Positions 6,350-12,858 of a DNA stretch of 15,101 nucleotides are shown here, piece by piece. The notes beneath the pieces were generated by a model. That model was given only the letters and a program-made list of their open reading frames with translations. It was not told the origin of the DNA and made no database searches. Origin of the DNA: Dehalococcoidales bacterium (GTDB taxonomy: Bacteria > Chloroflexota > Dehalococcoidia > Dehalococcoidales > UBA5627); NCBI GenBank assembly GCA_012520835.1, contig JAAYNN010000050.1, forward strand, positions 1 to 15,101, written 5' to 3'. Positions within the stretch are counted from its first letter, which is position 1. Every line of letters starts with the position of its first letter. The position numbers and the translations under genes were made by a program.

Positions 6350-6476
6350 TATTATTTTTACCTGTTGCCGAGGATACCCTTGTGCTGCTTCTCCCCACCC
6401 CCCGGATCCTTCAGTCACCCCTCGTGCACCCCTCGTGACTTCAGGATGACAGTTAATTGTTATAACACCTGCAGAA

Positions 6477-7259
6477 TTACTTATTGCATTCCTCTATAAA
6501 CTCCAGCATCAGTTTATTGAAGTCTGCGGGATTATCCATGTTGGCTACATGAGAGGCATTTGCAATCATCTCGACGCGGCAGCCGGGATAGTATTTCGGC
6601 CAGTCGGGCAGGTGCTGTTTGATGGTGCCGGTTTTATCGAACTCCCCGCAGCAGACCAGCAGAGGTGCGTCGAAGACATGCTCCCTTTCATTCAAACATG
6701 TGGCAATACCGTTCCATGAAGCGACAAATTCTTTTTTAGTCGTTTCGCCGAACATATCATGCAGCCGGGCGTGGACGCCTTCGCTAAGCGCGCTGGCTCT
6801 CGCCATCTGCTTTTTGAGCGTTTCCCATGGGTATAAGTTGAAAAGCGGGGCGGAATATTTCAATCCGATTTTTTCCCATGTCTTATAGGGCACAAAAATG
6901 GGGATCGCGCCGGTAATCATATATCCCTTTGCTTTTCCGTAGTTGGCGGCGTATTCCTGTGTAATATAGCCGCCCATCGAAAGGCCGGCCAACAGGGCAT
7001 TTTGGCAGTTCTCCGCATCGAGTATGGCATGGATATCCGCAGCGGCGTTTTTAACGGTAAAATGGCGGCAGGGGCGGGATAATCCGTGTCCCCTGACATC
7101 TACATTGATGACGCGGTAGTCTTTAAGCGCATCGAGCTGGGGATTCCACATTTTGCGATTGATGCCATAGCCATGTATCAGCACAACGGCAGGCGCATTT
7201 TGAGGTCCGGTTAAATCGTAAAATACTCTGCATCCATTGTAATCTATGTACTTCTGCAT
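6477..7259 (-). CDS. Alpha/beta-hydrolase fold protein, substrate unknown
   Basis: The 260-residue protein is a typical single-domain alpha/beta hydrolase. It has an oxyanion HG motif (VVLIHGYG, 26-33), the nucleophile elbow GLSMGG with S94, the acid D208 in GEFDKTG and H237 in NASHVANMDNP. A cap-like helical insert covers about 120-190. There is no signal peptide or membrane segment, so it should be cytoplasmic. Family members include esterases, C-C bond hydrolases and haloperoxidase-like enzymes; the sequence does not tell which. The ATG start follows GGAGG with 4 bases between. The gene lies 57 bp downstream of the tRNA-Pro gene on the same strand and may be read from the tRNA promoter if the T run after the tRNA is leaky; otherwise its promoter is unclear. 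Confidence 0.9.
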   Translation of the reverse strand: MQKYIDYNGCRVFYDLTGPQNAPAVVLIHGYGINRKMWNPQLDALKDYRVINVDVRGHGLSRPCRHFTVKNAAADIHAILDAENCQNALLAGLSMGGYITQEYAANYGKAKGYMITGAIPIFVPYKTWEKIGLKYSAPLFNLYPWETLKKQMARASALSEGVHARLHDMFGETTKKEFVASWNGIATCLNEREHVFDAPLLVCCGEFDKTGTIKQHLPDWPKYYPGCRVEMIANASHVANMDNPADFNKLMLEFIEECNK

Positions 7260-7316
7260 AAGCCCTCCGTTATAAGGAAAACCGGAGTCGATTTGCCGGA
7301 TTAAGGTGGTAAAAAA

Positions 7317-7392
7317 TGGTCGGGGCGAGAAGATTTGAACTTCCGACCTCAGCGTCCCGAACGCTGCGCGCTGCCATCTGCGCTACGCCCCG
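7317..7392 (-). tRNA. tRNA-Pro (anticodon CGG)
   Basis: Read on the minus strand, the gene folds as a full 76-base cloverleaf. The acceptor is CGGGGCG paired with CGCCCCG, the D arm GCGC/GCGC, the anticodon stem CAGCG/CGCTG around loop TTCGGGA (anticodon CGG), and the T arm has loop TTCAAAT. The C1-G72 pair is typical of bacterial tRNA-Pro. The discriminator A and CCA are encoded, and TTTTTT follows directly, probably ending transcription. Confidence 0.95.
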
Positions 7393-7438
7393 ATGATAAA
7401 AGAGACATGATGTATTGACGATAATCAGTACAGGTAAT

Positions 7439-7465
7439 ATTATAACATTATCGGGAATTTCTCAA
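7439..7465 (-). promoter_or_regulatory. Predicted promoter of the tRNA-Pro gene
   Basis: On the minus strand TTGAGA (7460-7465) is followed by a 15-bp spacer and TATAAT (7439-7444). The -10 is preceded by TGT, an extended -10 element that compensates for the short spacer. Transcription would start near 7432, 40 bases before the mature tRNA. Confidence 0.55.
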
Positions 7466-7511
7466 CAGTAACCGTAAACATGACTTATATATCATACAAA
7501 AAGGCGCCGAC

Positions 7512-7540
7512 TGGCAACAAAGGGCGAAGTATATTACAAT
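7512..7540 (+). promoter_or_regulatory. Possible promoter of the apgM-lysC operon
   Basis: TGGCAA (7512-7517), a 17-bp spacer and TACAAT (7535-7540) form a weak -35 with a good -10. The leader to the start codon would be about 68 bases and shows no riboswitch-like fold I recognise. Confidence 0.35.
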
Positions 7541-7614
7541 AGTGGACTAATCGATACCGGGAAATAGTCCCCTCTTTTTTCTCTGGATATATCTACCCGG
7601 TCAAGGAGACAAGA

Positions 7615-8799
7615 ATGAAATACTGCATTTTGATTATAGACGGAGCTGCCGACTGGCCTGTCAAAGAGCAGGGAGGACAGACATGTCTTGAAGCGGCGCT
7701 TACGCCCAATCTCGATAAACTGGCAAAAAAGGGCATTACGGGGCTGACACAGACAGTGCCGGCCGGCATGGAGCCGTCCAGCGCCGTGGCCTGCATGTCG
7801 GTACTCGGCTACGACCCGCAGGTATATTACAGGGGCAGGGCTGCCATCGAAGCGGTCAGCATGGGTGTAAACATAGAAGAGAACGAAGCAATCTTCCGCT
7901 GCAACCTGGTAAACGTACAGGACGGGAGAATGAACAGCTATTGCTCTGGCCACATCTCGAATGAGGAAGCAGCCAAGCTGATAGATGCCCTGAACGAATC
8001 TCTGGGAAATGAAAACGTGCGCTTTTATCCGGGTGTCGGCTACCGCCACCTCTTAAAGCTTAAAGGACATGATGAAGTTACCCAGGCCATCTGCACTCCG
8101 GCACACGATATAACAGATAAAATGATTGTCGATTACCTGCCGAACGGAAAGGGAAGCAGTTTCCTGCGGCAGTTGATGCAGGATTCGGTGGCCGTGCTGG
8201 AGAATCATAAAGTAAACAGCGATCGGCGCGCCTGGAACGAAATGCCGGCCAATATGATATGGCTTTTCTGGGGCAGCGGCAGGATTCCGCAGATGCCCCC
8301 CTTCCGCAAGGTGCACGGAAAATCGGCTGCTATTACTTCGGCAGTCGATCTGCTGCGCGGTCTGGGTAAAATGATGGATATGGATATTCTTGAAATTCCA
8401 GGAGTGACCGATAAACTGGATAACGATTTCATAGCACAGGCAAGCGGCGGTTTGAAAGCACTGGATAACCATGACCTGGTGGTGATTCACGTCGAAGCCC
8501 CCGATGAAGCCGGACATGCCGGCTCTTTTGCGGATAAGGTCGAAGCAATAGAGATAATCGACCGGGAAGTTGTCGGCCGTATCAGCTCATACTCCAATGA
8601 TGAATTAAGGGTGCTGGTAATGCCCGACCACTTCACCCCGGTTGCTATCAAGACGCATGTGGGCGAGCCGGTACCGTTTTTGCTGTGGGGAGAGGGTTTT
8701 GATGCCAACGGCGCCCGCAGATTCACTGAAGCCGAGGCTAAACGGACTGGTCTTTTTATCGAGAACGGCTATAATATAGTGAATATGCTGGTTGAATAG
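7615..8799 (+). CDS. apgM: ApgM-family metalloenzyme: phosphoglycerate mutase-like, candidate homoserine kinase
   Basis: This 394-residue protein belongs to the archaeal-type, cofactor-independent phosphoglycerate mutase family in the alkaline phosphatase superfamily. Metal-ligand motifs are IIDGAAD (D9), HVEAPDEAGH (H292, D297, H301) and MPDH (D338, H339). MSVLGYDP (61-68) and YYRGRAAIEA (71-80) are family landmarks. The nucleophile region, usually PGSDxA, reads PSSAVA (54-59), leaving S56 as probable nucleophile without the following Asp. One branch of this family is proposed to act as homoserine kinase in species lacking ThrB, next to threonine-pathway genes. lysC lies two genes downstream here, which favours that role over glycolysis. 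AAGGAG precedes the ATG by 6 bases. The next gene starts 15 bp after the stop. Family is certain; exact activity is inferred. Confidence 0.85.
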   Translation: MKYCILIIDGAADWPVKEQGGQTCLEAALTPNLDKLAKKGITGLTQTVPAGMEPSSAVACMSVLGYDPQVYYRGRAAIEAVSMGVNIEENEAIFRCNLVNVQDGRMNSYCSGHISNEEAAKLIDALNESLGNENVRFYPGVGYRHLLKLKGHDEVTQAICTPAHDITDKMIVDYLPNGKGSSFLRQLMQDSVAVLENHKVNSDRRAWNEMPANMIWLFWGSGRIPQMPPFRKVHGKSAAITSAVDLLRGLGKMMDMDILEIPGVTDKLDNDFIAQASGGLKALDNHDLVVIHVEAPDEAGHAGSFADKVEAIEIIDREVVGRISSYSNDELRVLVMPDHFTPVAIKTHVGEPVPFLLWGEGFDANGARRFTEAEAKRTGLFIENGYNIVNMLVE

Positions 8800-8814
8800 G
8801 ATTTCAGGGTAAAG

Positions 8815-9615
8815 ATGCACAACAGAGAAGAAGCAGCGCTCAGCAGGGGCACCTTGTATTGCGAGGTGCACGAACGTTATTACCGGGCGGATACCGGATG
8901 CGTGCTCTGCGCTCTGGTACGGGGAGACAACATTGAAGCCGCAGCTCCGCCGCAGATAAAAAGCGAGATCCCGGCTGTTAAAGGCGATAAATGCCATTAT
9001 TGCGGCAAGGATTCGCTTAGCTGGAATCCCGGCATCAACATGTATGAATGCAACAATCCCGCCTGCAAACGCCGCATTTCCCGTTTTACCAAGATAGGGC
9101 TGGGGGAGCTTCTGAATGATGCTCCTCGTCCGCAAAGGAAAACGGCGGTAACGGAGGACGACGCGCGTGCGTTTACCAGAAATTTTGCTGTCGTTACCAA
9201 GAGGCCGGGGCGTTTAATCGAAGAAGACGATTATGATAATGACAACGATATCGTTCTTCCTTACGATGCCAAGATAGCCGGTTATTCTAAAAGCGGCAAG
9301 AGAGTGATGAACAACCAGTTGGCGGCAATAAAAAGCATCCTCATCTTAATGTCGTTTATATGCTTCGGGCTGGCAATATGGACGGTCTCCCTATTGGTGT
9401 CATCTGCAGTCAGCCCGGGGATGGGAATAAGCCTTTTAGCCGTAGTATGCGGTATACTCATCTGGAACATCTACGGAATCATGGCATTCAAAGCAATCGG
9501 ACCCGGTTTAATCATGCTTTTATTGTTCGTCATTTTAGCCGCTCTGTTCATTTGCGCCGCGGCCGGTATTGAACCATTTTCAAGTATACTAAACAATATG
9601 CTACAATTTTCGTAA
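8815..9615 (+). CDS. Membrane protein of unknown function with two N-terminal zinc-binding clusters
   Basis: I do not recognise this 266-residue protein as a named family. The N-terminus has two Cys clusters: C16, H19, C29, C32 and then C60, C63, C79, C84, the second as CHYC...CNNPAC. Both look like zinc ribbons or similar knuckles. A charged linker with an acidic run (EEDDYDNDNDI, 136-146) leads to three hydrophobic segments at about 173-199, 203-226 and 229-252, so the C-terminal third should lie in the membrane with the zinc domain in the cytoplasm. It sits 15 bp after the apgM-like gene and 56 bp before lysC, probably in one operon. The start is preceded by AGGG. The context does not define a role; regulation or membrane anchoring of a partner is possible. 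Confidence 0.85.
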   Translation: MHNREEAALSRGTLYCEVHERYYRADTGCVLCALVRGDNIEAAAPPQIKSEIPAVKGDKCHYCGKDSLSWNPGINMYECNNPACKRRISRFTKIGLGELLNDAPRPQRKTAVTEDDARAFTRNFAVVTKRPGRLIEEDDYDNDNDIVLPYDAKIAGYSKSGKRVMNNQLAAIKSILILMSFICFGLAIWTVSLLVSSAVSPGMGISLLAVVCGILIWNIYGIMAFKAIGPGLIMLLLFVILAALFICAAAGIEPFSSILNNMLQFS

Positions 9616-9671
9616 TATATAAATATGCGGAATTATCCTGATAGAAAATATACCACCGCAGGGGATGTTAT

Positions 9672-10889
9672 ATGCCTATTATAGTTCAAAAATATGGCGG
9701 TTCATCGGTGGCCGATATCGAAAAAATCAAGAATGTTGCCAGGCGGGTGGCCAAATCGAGGGATGCCGGCAACCAGATGGTAGTGGTCGTTTCCGCTATG
9801 GGAGATACCACGGATGACCTGATTGCCCTGGCTAAAAAAATAACCGCTCATCCTTCGGGGCGTGAATACGACCTGCTGCTTTCCACCGGCGAACTGGTTT
9901 CCTGCACCCTGCTGGCGATGGCCTTGGACAGCATCGGATACCGGGCTGTCAGCTTGAGCGGAGCGCAGGCCGGTATTAAAACCGATACTGAATACAACCG
10001 GGCGCATATCCTCGGCATAGACCCGAAGAGGGTTGTCAATGAACTGAATGCCGGTAATATCGTTGTTGTGGCCGGCTTCCAGGGAATTACCCAAGACCAG
10101 GATGTTACCACTCTGGGAAGAGGTGGTTCCGATACCACTGCCATTGCCCTGGCCATCAGCTTAAAGGCTAAGGAATGCCATATTTATACGGATGTGGACG
10201 GTGTTTTTACCGCCGATCCGCGTTTGGTTGCCGAAGCTCACAGTTTGTCGGAAATCAACTATGAGGAAATGCTGGAAATGGCGAACTGCGGAGCCAGGGT
10301 GATGCATCCCAGGGCGGTAGAGCTGGGACAGATGTATAACATGCCGATACTGGTAGCCTGCACCTTCAATGAAAAACCGGGCACGTTGATTCACGGAGGA
10401 AAAGATATGGAAGTTAAAAATAAAGTCACCGGAATTGCTCACGATATGGATGTGGCTAAGATTATGATAGTGGGGGTCCCTGACCGGCCGGGTATTGCCT
10501 CAGCCATTTTCGAACCGCTGGCAACAGCCGGCATCAGCGTCGATACCATCGTGCAGAATGCCAGCATTGAAAATATCACCGACCTGACATTTACAGTGGC
10601 TGCGGGCGATCTCGATAAAGCCATGAAGGTGGTGATGCCGATTGCCGAATCCATAAAAGCACGCGACTGCATCAGCAACAGCAGGCTGGGGAAAATCAGC
10701 ATCATAGGTGCCGGCATGCAAAATACACCGGGTTATGCCGCCAGGATGTTTACCACATTAAGCGAGAAGAACATCAATATCCACCTGATAACCACTTCGG
10801 AAATAAGAATTACATGCATTGTAGATGATGACAGGGTCAGCGAAGCGGTGAGAGCATTGCACCGTGCTTTCGAACTGGAAAAGCCTTAA
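9672..10889 (+). CDS. lysC: Aspartate kinase (alpha subunit) with two ACT domains
   Basis: The 405-residue protein catalyses ATP-dependent phosphorylation of aspartate, the first step toward lysine, threonine and methionine. The kinase domain has KYGGSS (7-12), VVVSAMGDTTD (38-48), STGELVS (71-77), GRGGSDTT (149-156) and TDVDGVFTADPR (173-184). Two ACT domains follow, at about 262-335 (VPDRPGIASAIF) and 343-405 (GAGMQNTPGYAARMF), where feedback inhibitors usually bind. The ATG is placed by the family N-terminus and an upstream AGGGG; a nearby ATG at 9665 is out of frame. Length and domain order match the Bacillus/Corynebacterium type, in which an internal start yields a separate beta subunit; such a start is present here. 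It appears to end the apgM operon and is followed by a strong terminator. Confidence 0.97.
   Translation: MPIIVQKYGGSSVADIEKIKNVARRVAKSRDAGNQMVVVVSAMGDTTDDLIALAKKITAHPSGREYDLLLSTGELVSCTLLAMALDSIGYRAVSLSGAQAGIKTDTEYNRAHILGIDPKRVVNELNAGNIVVVAGFQGITQDQDVTTLGRGGSDTTAIALAISLKAKECHIYTDVDGVFTADPRLVAEAHSLSEINYEEMLEMANCGARVMHPRAVELGQMYNMPILVACTFNEKPGTLIHGGKDMEVKNKVTGIAHDMDVAKIMIVGVPDRPGIASAIFEPLATAGISVDTIVQNASIENITDLTFTVAAGDLDKAMKVVMPIAESIKARDCISNSRLGKISIIGAGMQNTPGYAARMFTTLSEKNINIHLITTSEIRITCIVDDDRVSEAVRALHRAFELEKP
10395..10889 (+). CDS. lysC: Internal start in lysC giving a 160-residue regulatory beta subunit
   Basis: A strong Shine-Dalgarno sequence, GGAGGA at 10395-10400, lies 7 bases (counted from GGAGG) before an in-frame ATG at 10407, residue M246 of aspartate kinase. 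Translation from there would give a 160-residue protein (MEVKNKVTGIAHDMD...) made almost entirely of the two ACT domains. In Bacillus subtilis aspartokinase II and Corynebacterium, exactly this arrangement produces the beta subunit of an alpha2beta2 enzyme that binds the feedback inhibitor. The feature starts at the ribosome binding site; coding starts at 10407. Confidence 0.8.
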   Translation, partial: GGKDMEVKNKVTGIAHDMDVAKIMIVGVPDRPGIASAIFEPLATAGISVDTIVQNASIENITDLTFTVAAGDLDKAMKVVMPIAESIKARDCISNSRLGKISIIGAGMQNTPGYAARMFTTLSEKNINIHLITTSEIRITCIVDDDRVSEAVRALHRAFELEKP

Positions 10890-10922
10890 TCAGGTAGATA
10901 GATATCAGCTTTTAAATGAAAG

Positions 10923-10956
10923 AGGGAACCAGATTGTCTGGTTCCCTTATTTTTTT
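10923..10956 (+). terminator. Strong intrinsic terminator after lysC
   Basis: AGGGAACCAG (10923-10932) and CTGGTTCCCT (10938-10947) form a perfect 10-bp stem around ATTGT, followed by TATTTTTTT. It ends plus-strand transcription 34 bases past lysC. On the minus strand it could also stop transcripts of the convergent nifU-like gene, although the U run there is weak. Confidence 0.93.
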
Positions 10957-10970
10957 AACTGAATTTATTG

Positions 10971-11195
10971 TTAATCGGCTCTGACGACTTCTTTGACTTC
11001 GGGGATTTCCTGCTTCATGATTCTTTCGATGCCGTTCTTCAAAGTCATGGTCGACATCGGGCAACCGGCGCACTGACCGGTTAGTTTTAATTTAACGATA
11101 CCATCTTCAGTTACATCGACCAGTTCCACATCGCCGCCGTCGGCCTGCAGGCTGGGGCGAATCATTTCCAGTACTTCCTGTACTTTTTCCTTCAT
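10971..11195 (-). CDS. Stand-alone NifU C-terminal (Nfu) domain Fe-S scaffold protein
   Basis: The 74-residue protein is a complete Nfu domain. It has LQADGGDVELVDV (residues 16-28), LTGQCAGCPMSTMTL with the cluster-binding CxxC (C42, C45), and an ending typical of the family (IPEVKEVV). Such proteins bind a [4Fe-4S] cluster at a dimer interface and pass it to apo-proteins in the cytoplasm. GAGG lies 6 bases before the ATG. It is preceded, 29 bp upstream on the same strand, by a tiny Cys/His-rich protein gene with which it probably shares a transcript. No IscS/SufS or NifU N-terminal domain gene is adjacent, so this is an accessory carrier rather than a full assembly operon. Confidence 0.94.
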   Translation of the reverse strand: MKEKVQEVLEMIRPSLQADGGDVELVDVTEDGIVKLKLTGQCAGCPMSTMTLKNGIERIMKQEIPEVKEVVRAD

Positions 11196-11224
11196 TTGTG
11201 ACCTCGCTTTAAATTTATAATATT

Positions 11225-11359
11225 TTAGGCTTTATGCTTGGAACAGGTCTTGTCTTTGCCTTCGCCGTGGCACTCTTTTTTCTTTTCTTCAGAGCATTCT
11301 TCGTGAGCATGGGTATGCTGCACTTTCTTGGGCTGATCGCATCCGCAATCTTTACACAT
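11225..11359 (-). CDS. 44-residue Cys/His-rich metal-binding mini-protein (MCKDCGC N-terminus)
   Basis: This short frame has a textbook ribosome binding site, GGAGG at 11367-11371, 7 bases before the ATG. The product has 6 cysteines (2, 5, 7, 22, 30, 39) and 5 histidines (15, 17, 19, 31, 42) in 44 residues; the rest is mostly Lys and Glu. It starts MCKDCGC, the CXXCGC arrangement that forms the high-affinity nickel site at the N-terminus of E. coli HypB. HTHAH (15-19) adds a His cluster. There is no signal peptide, so it should be cytoplasmic. It lies 29 bp before the Nfu-domain gene on the same strand, which suggests a job in metal handling or cofactor assembly. I do not recognise it as a named family; function is inferred from residues only. 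Confidence 0.8.
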   Translation of the reverse strand: MCKDCGCDQPKKVQHTHAHEECSEEKKKECHGEGKDKTCSKHKA

Positions 11360-11412
11360 ATTAAATCCTCCTGTCGTATATATGATACTTTAATTGATAT
11401 GACTATTGAAAA

Positions 11413-11441
11413 AGCGTATCACAGCTGTATTATGTTGTCAA
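11413..11441 (-). promoter_or_regulatory. Predicted promoter of the mini-protein/Nfu operon
   Basis: On the minus strand a perfect TTGACA (11436-11441) is followed by a 17-bp spacer and TACGCT (11413-11418), preceded by TGA as an extended -10. Transcription would start near 11406, about 47 bases before the mini-protein ATG. TGATAC overlapping the -10 is mirrored by GTATCA in the leader, which might be an operator. Confidence 0.5.
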
Positions 11442-11698
11442 TTTTAAGGGTGGAAAAAATCATAAACGGCACATCGCAGCCGTTCCTGTTTAAGACCACC
11501 ATAATCCAGGTAATCTCCGCGCTGCTTAAAAAATTACGCTATCGGCCTGCTTTTAAATAATGGGAAATATGATTTTGCCATCAATAAAAGACGGTAGTAT
11601 GCGCTGTCCACAATTATTAACAATCGTTATAGCCGGCGCCTGATAACATGTAAATAGTCAATAATTTGCCAGCAGTCCTCAATAAGCGCAGAATGCTC
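11442..11698. other. Gap between the Nfu operon promoter and recA promoter
   Basis: I see no gene here. A small hairpin, AACGGC (11465-11470) and GCCGTT (11479-11484), is present without a U run. A TGTCCACAA sequence at 11607 weakly resembles a DnaA box. No GAAC-N4-GTTC or CTGT-type LexA operator was found in front of recA. Confidence 0.4.
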
Positions 11699-11727
11699 TT
11701 GTTAAGTCTCCATTATTATGCTATTAT
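11699..11727 (+). promoter_or_regulatory. Predicted recA promoter with very short leader
   Basis: TTGTTA (11699-11704), a 17-bp spacer and TATTAT (11722-11727) with a TGC extended -10 form a strong promoter. The start point would be near 11734, only about 9 bases before the recA ATG, so the mRNA would be almost leaderless. Confidence 0.6.
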
Positions 11728-11742
11728 TGCGGTAGGCGAATT

Positions 11743-12756
11743 ATGGTCACAGAAAAAGAAAAAGCACTGGAACTGGCTGTCGGTCATATAGAAAAGCAAT
11801 TCGGCAAGGGCTCGATTATGAAGCTCGGCGAAGCTTTTAATAAACCGCCAGTTGAAGCTATTCCCAGTGGTTCGCTGGCACTAGATTTAGCTTTAGGTGT
11901 AGGGGGAATCCCCAGAGGAAGGATTACAGAGGTATTCGGTCCCGAGGGGTCTGGAAAAACCACACTGGGTCAGCATATAATAGCCCAGTCTCAACAACGC
12001 GGGGGTACCGCCGCCTATATAGATGTCGAGCATGCGCTCGACCCTGCTTATGCAGCCAAATGCGGCGTCAACCTCGAGAACCTTTATATCTCGCAGCCCA
12101 ATACGGGTGAGGAAGCGCTCGAAATTTGTGAAACGCTGGTAAGGAGCGGAGCTCTCGATGTAATCGTTATCGACAGCGTTGCCGCCCTGGTTCCGCGGGC
12201 AGAGATCGAGGGTGAAATGGGTGATGCACACGTCGGATTGCAGGCCAGGCTGATGTCGCAGGCACTGCGCAAGTTAACAGCGGCAATCGGCAGGTCGGGA
12301 ACAGCGGTGATTTTCATCAACCAGCTGCGTGAGAAAGTGGGCATTATATTCGGGAATCCGGAGGTTACACCGGGCGGACGCGCCTTGAAGTTCTACAGTT
12401 CTGTCAGGATAGACTTAAGACGGGCAGAAACCATCAAGCAGGGCAATGCCGCTACCGGTACCCGTGTTAAAGCCAAGGTGGTTAAGAACAAGGTAGCCCC
12501 GCCCTTTAGAGTAGCCGAATTCGATATCATGTTCGATTCGGGTATAAGCAAAGAAGGTAATATCATAGATCTGGGTGTCGCGGCGGAAATAATAAAGAAA
12601 TCCGGAGCTTATTTCTCATATGGTGACATTCGCCTGGGACAAGGTAGAGAGAGCGCCAAGAAATATCTGAAGGACAATCCCGAGCTGGCTCTCGAGATTG
12701 AACAAAAGATAAGGTCCTCGGCTGTCACAGCAAGCAGTGTTTCTAATGATGATTGA
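11743..12756 (+). CDS. recA: Recombinase RecA
   Basis: The 337-residue protein has the conserved RecA core: Walker A GPEGSGKTT (66-74), catalytic E96 in YIDVEHALDP, Walker B VIVIDSV (140-146), loop L1 EIEGEMGDAHVGLQARLMSQ (154-173) and the NQLR element (193-196) leading into L2. RecA forms ATP-dependent filaments on single-stranded DNA for strand exchange and SOS induction. The C-terminal domain is present with a short acidic end (SNDD). The start ATG follows AGG with 6 bases between; the N-terminus EKEKALELAVGHIEKQFGKG fits the family. recX lies 102 bp downstream, past a strong hairpin. Minor departures from the E. coli pattern (GPEGSGK for GPESSGK, NPEVTPGG for NPETTTGG) are common among RecA proteins. 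Confidence 0.98.
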   Translation: MVTEKEKALELAVGHIEKQFGKGSIMKLGEAFNKPPVEAIPSGSLALDLALGVGGIPRGRITEVFGPEGSGKTTLGQHIIAQSQQRGGTAAYIDVEHALDPAYAAKCGVNLENLYISQPNTGEEALEICETLVRSGALDVIVIDSVAALVPRAEIEGEMGDAHVGLQARLMSQALRKLTAAIGRSGTAVIFINQLREKVGIIFGNPEVTPGGRALKFYSSVRIDLRRAETIKQGNAATGTRVKAKVVKNKVAPPFRVAEFDIMFDSGISKEGNIIDLGVAAEIIKKSGAYFSYGDIRLGQGRESAKKYLKDNPELALEIEQKIRSSAVTASSVSNDD

Positions 12757-12804
12757 CCCGTCATAAGCTGATAGGTTAATAGAAATAGGGTAACCGGGCG
12801 TGAT

Positions 12805-12840
12805 AGAGCTGAGGCAGGCTGCCTCGGCTCTGCTTGTTTA
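12805..12840 (+). terminator. Strong recA-recX intergenic hairpin, probable partial terminator
   Basis: AGAGCTGAGGCAG (12805-12817) and CTGCCTCGGCTCT (12819-12831) pair along their whole length with a single G-U. The stem is followed by GCTTGTTTATA, a poor U run. In E. coli a hairpin between recA and recX lets only a fraction of transcripts read through, keeping RecX low; this looks like the same layout. Confidence 0.65.
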
Positions 12841-12858
12841 TAAGGGGTTGCCTGGTAG

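Larger units (their letters stand above)
6179..6476. repeat. Repeat-rich convergent gap right of mazG
   Basis: No gene is visible between mazG and the convergent hydrolase gene. The gap holds a 32-bp perfect palindrome, two copies of the 24-bp repeat in opposite orientation, an 11-bp tandem duplication of CACCCCTCGTG (6416-6426, 6427-6437) and a TTCAGGATGACA motif (6440-6451). No U-rich terminator is evident for either flanking gene. Confidence 0.6.

Noticed and set aside
7317..7392. tRNA-Pro as an integration site of a mobile island
   Set aside because: No integrase gene and no repeat of the tRNA 3' end were seen in the window.
8053..9135. Minus-strand frames of 154 and 176 codons opposite the ApgM-like and zinc-ribbon genes
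   Set aside because: Shadows of strong plus-strand genes, without start signals.
11234..11560. 108-codon plus-strand frame
   Set aside because: It overlaps the 44-residue Cys/His-rich gene on the opposite strand and that gene's promoter; the minus-strand gene has a far better ribosome binding site and residue pattern.
11601..11620. DnaA box near TGTCCACAA upstream of recA
   Set aside because: A single 7-of-9 match with no cluster around it; likely chance.
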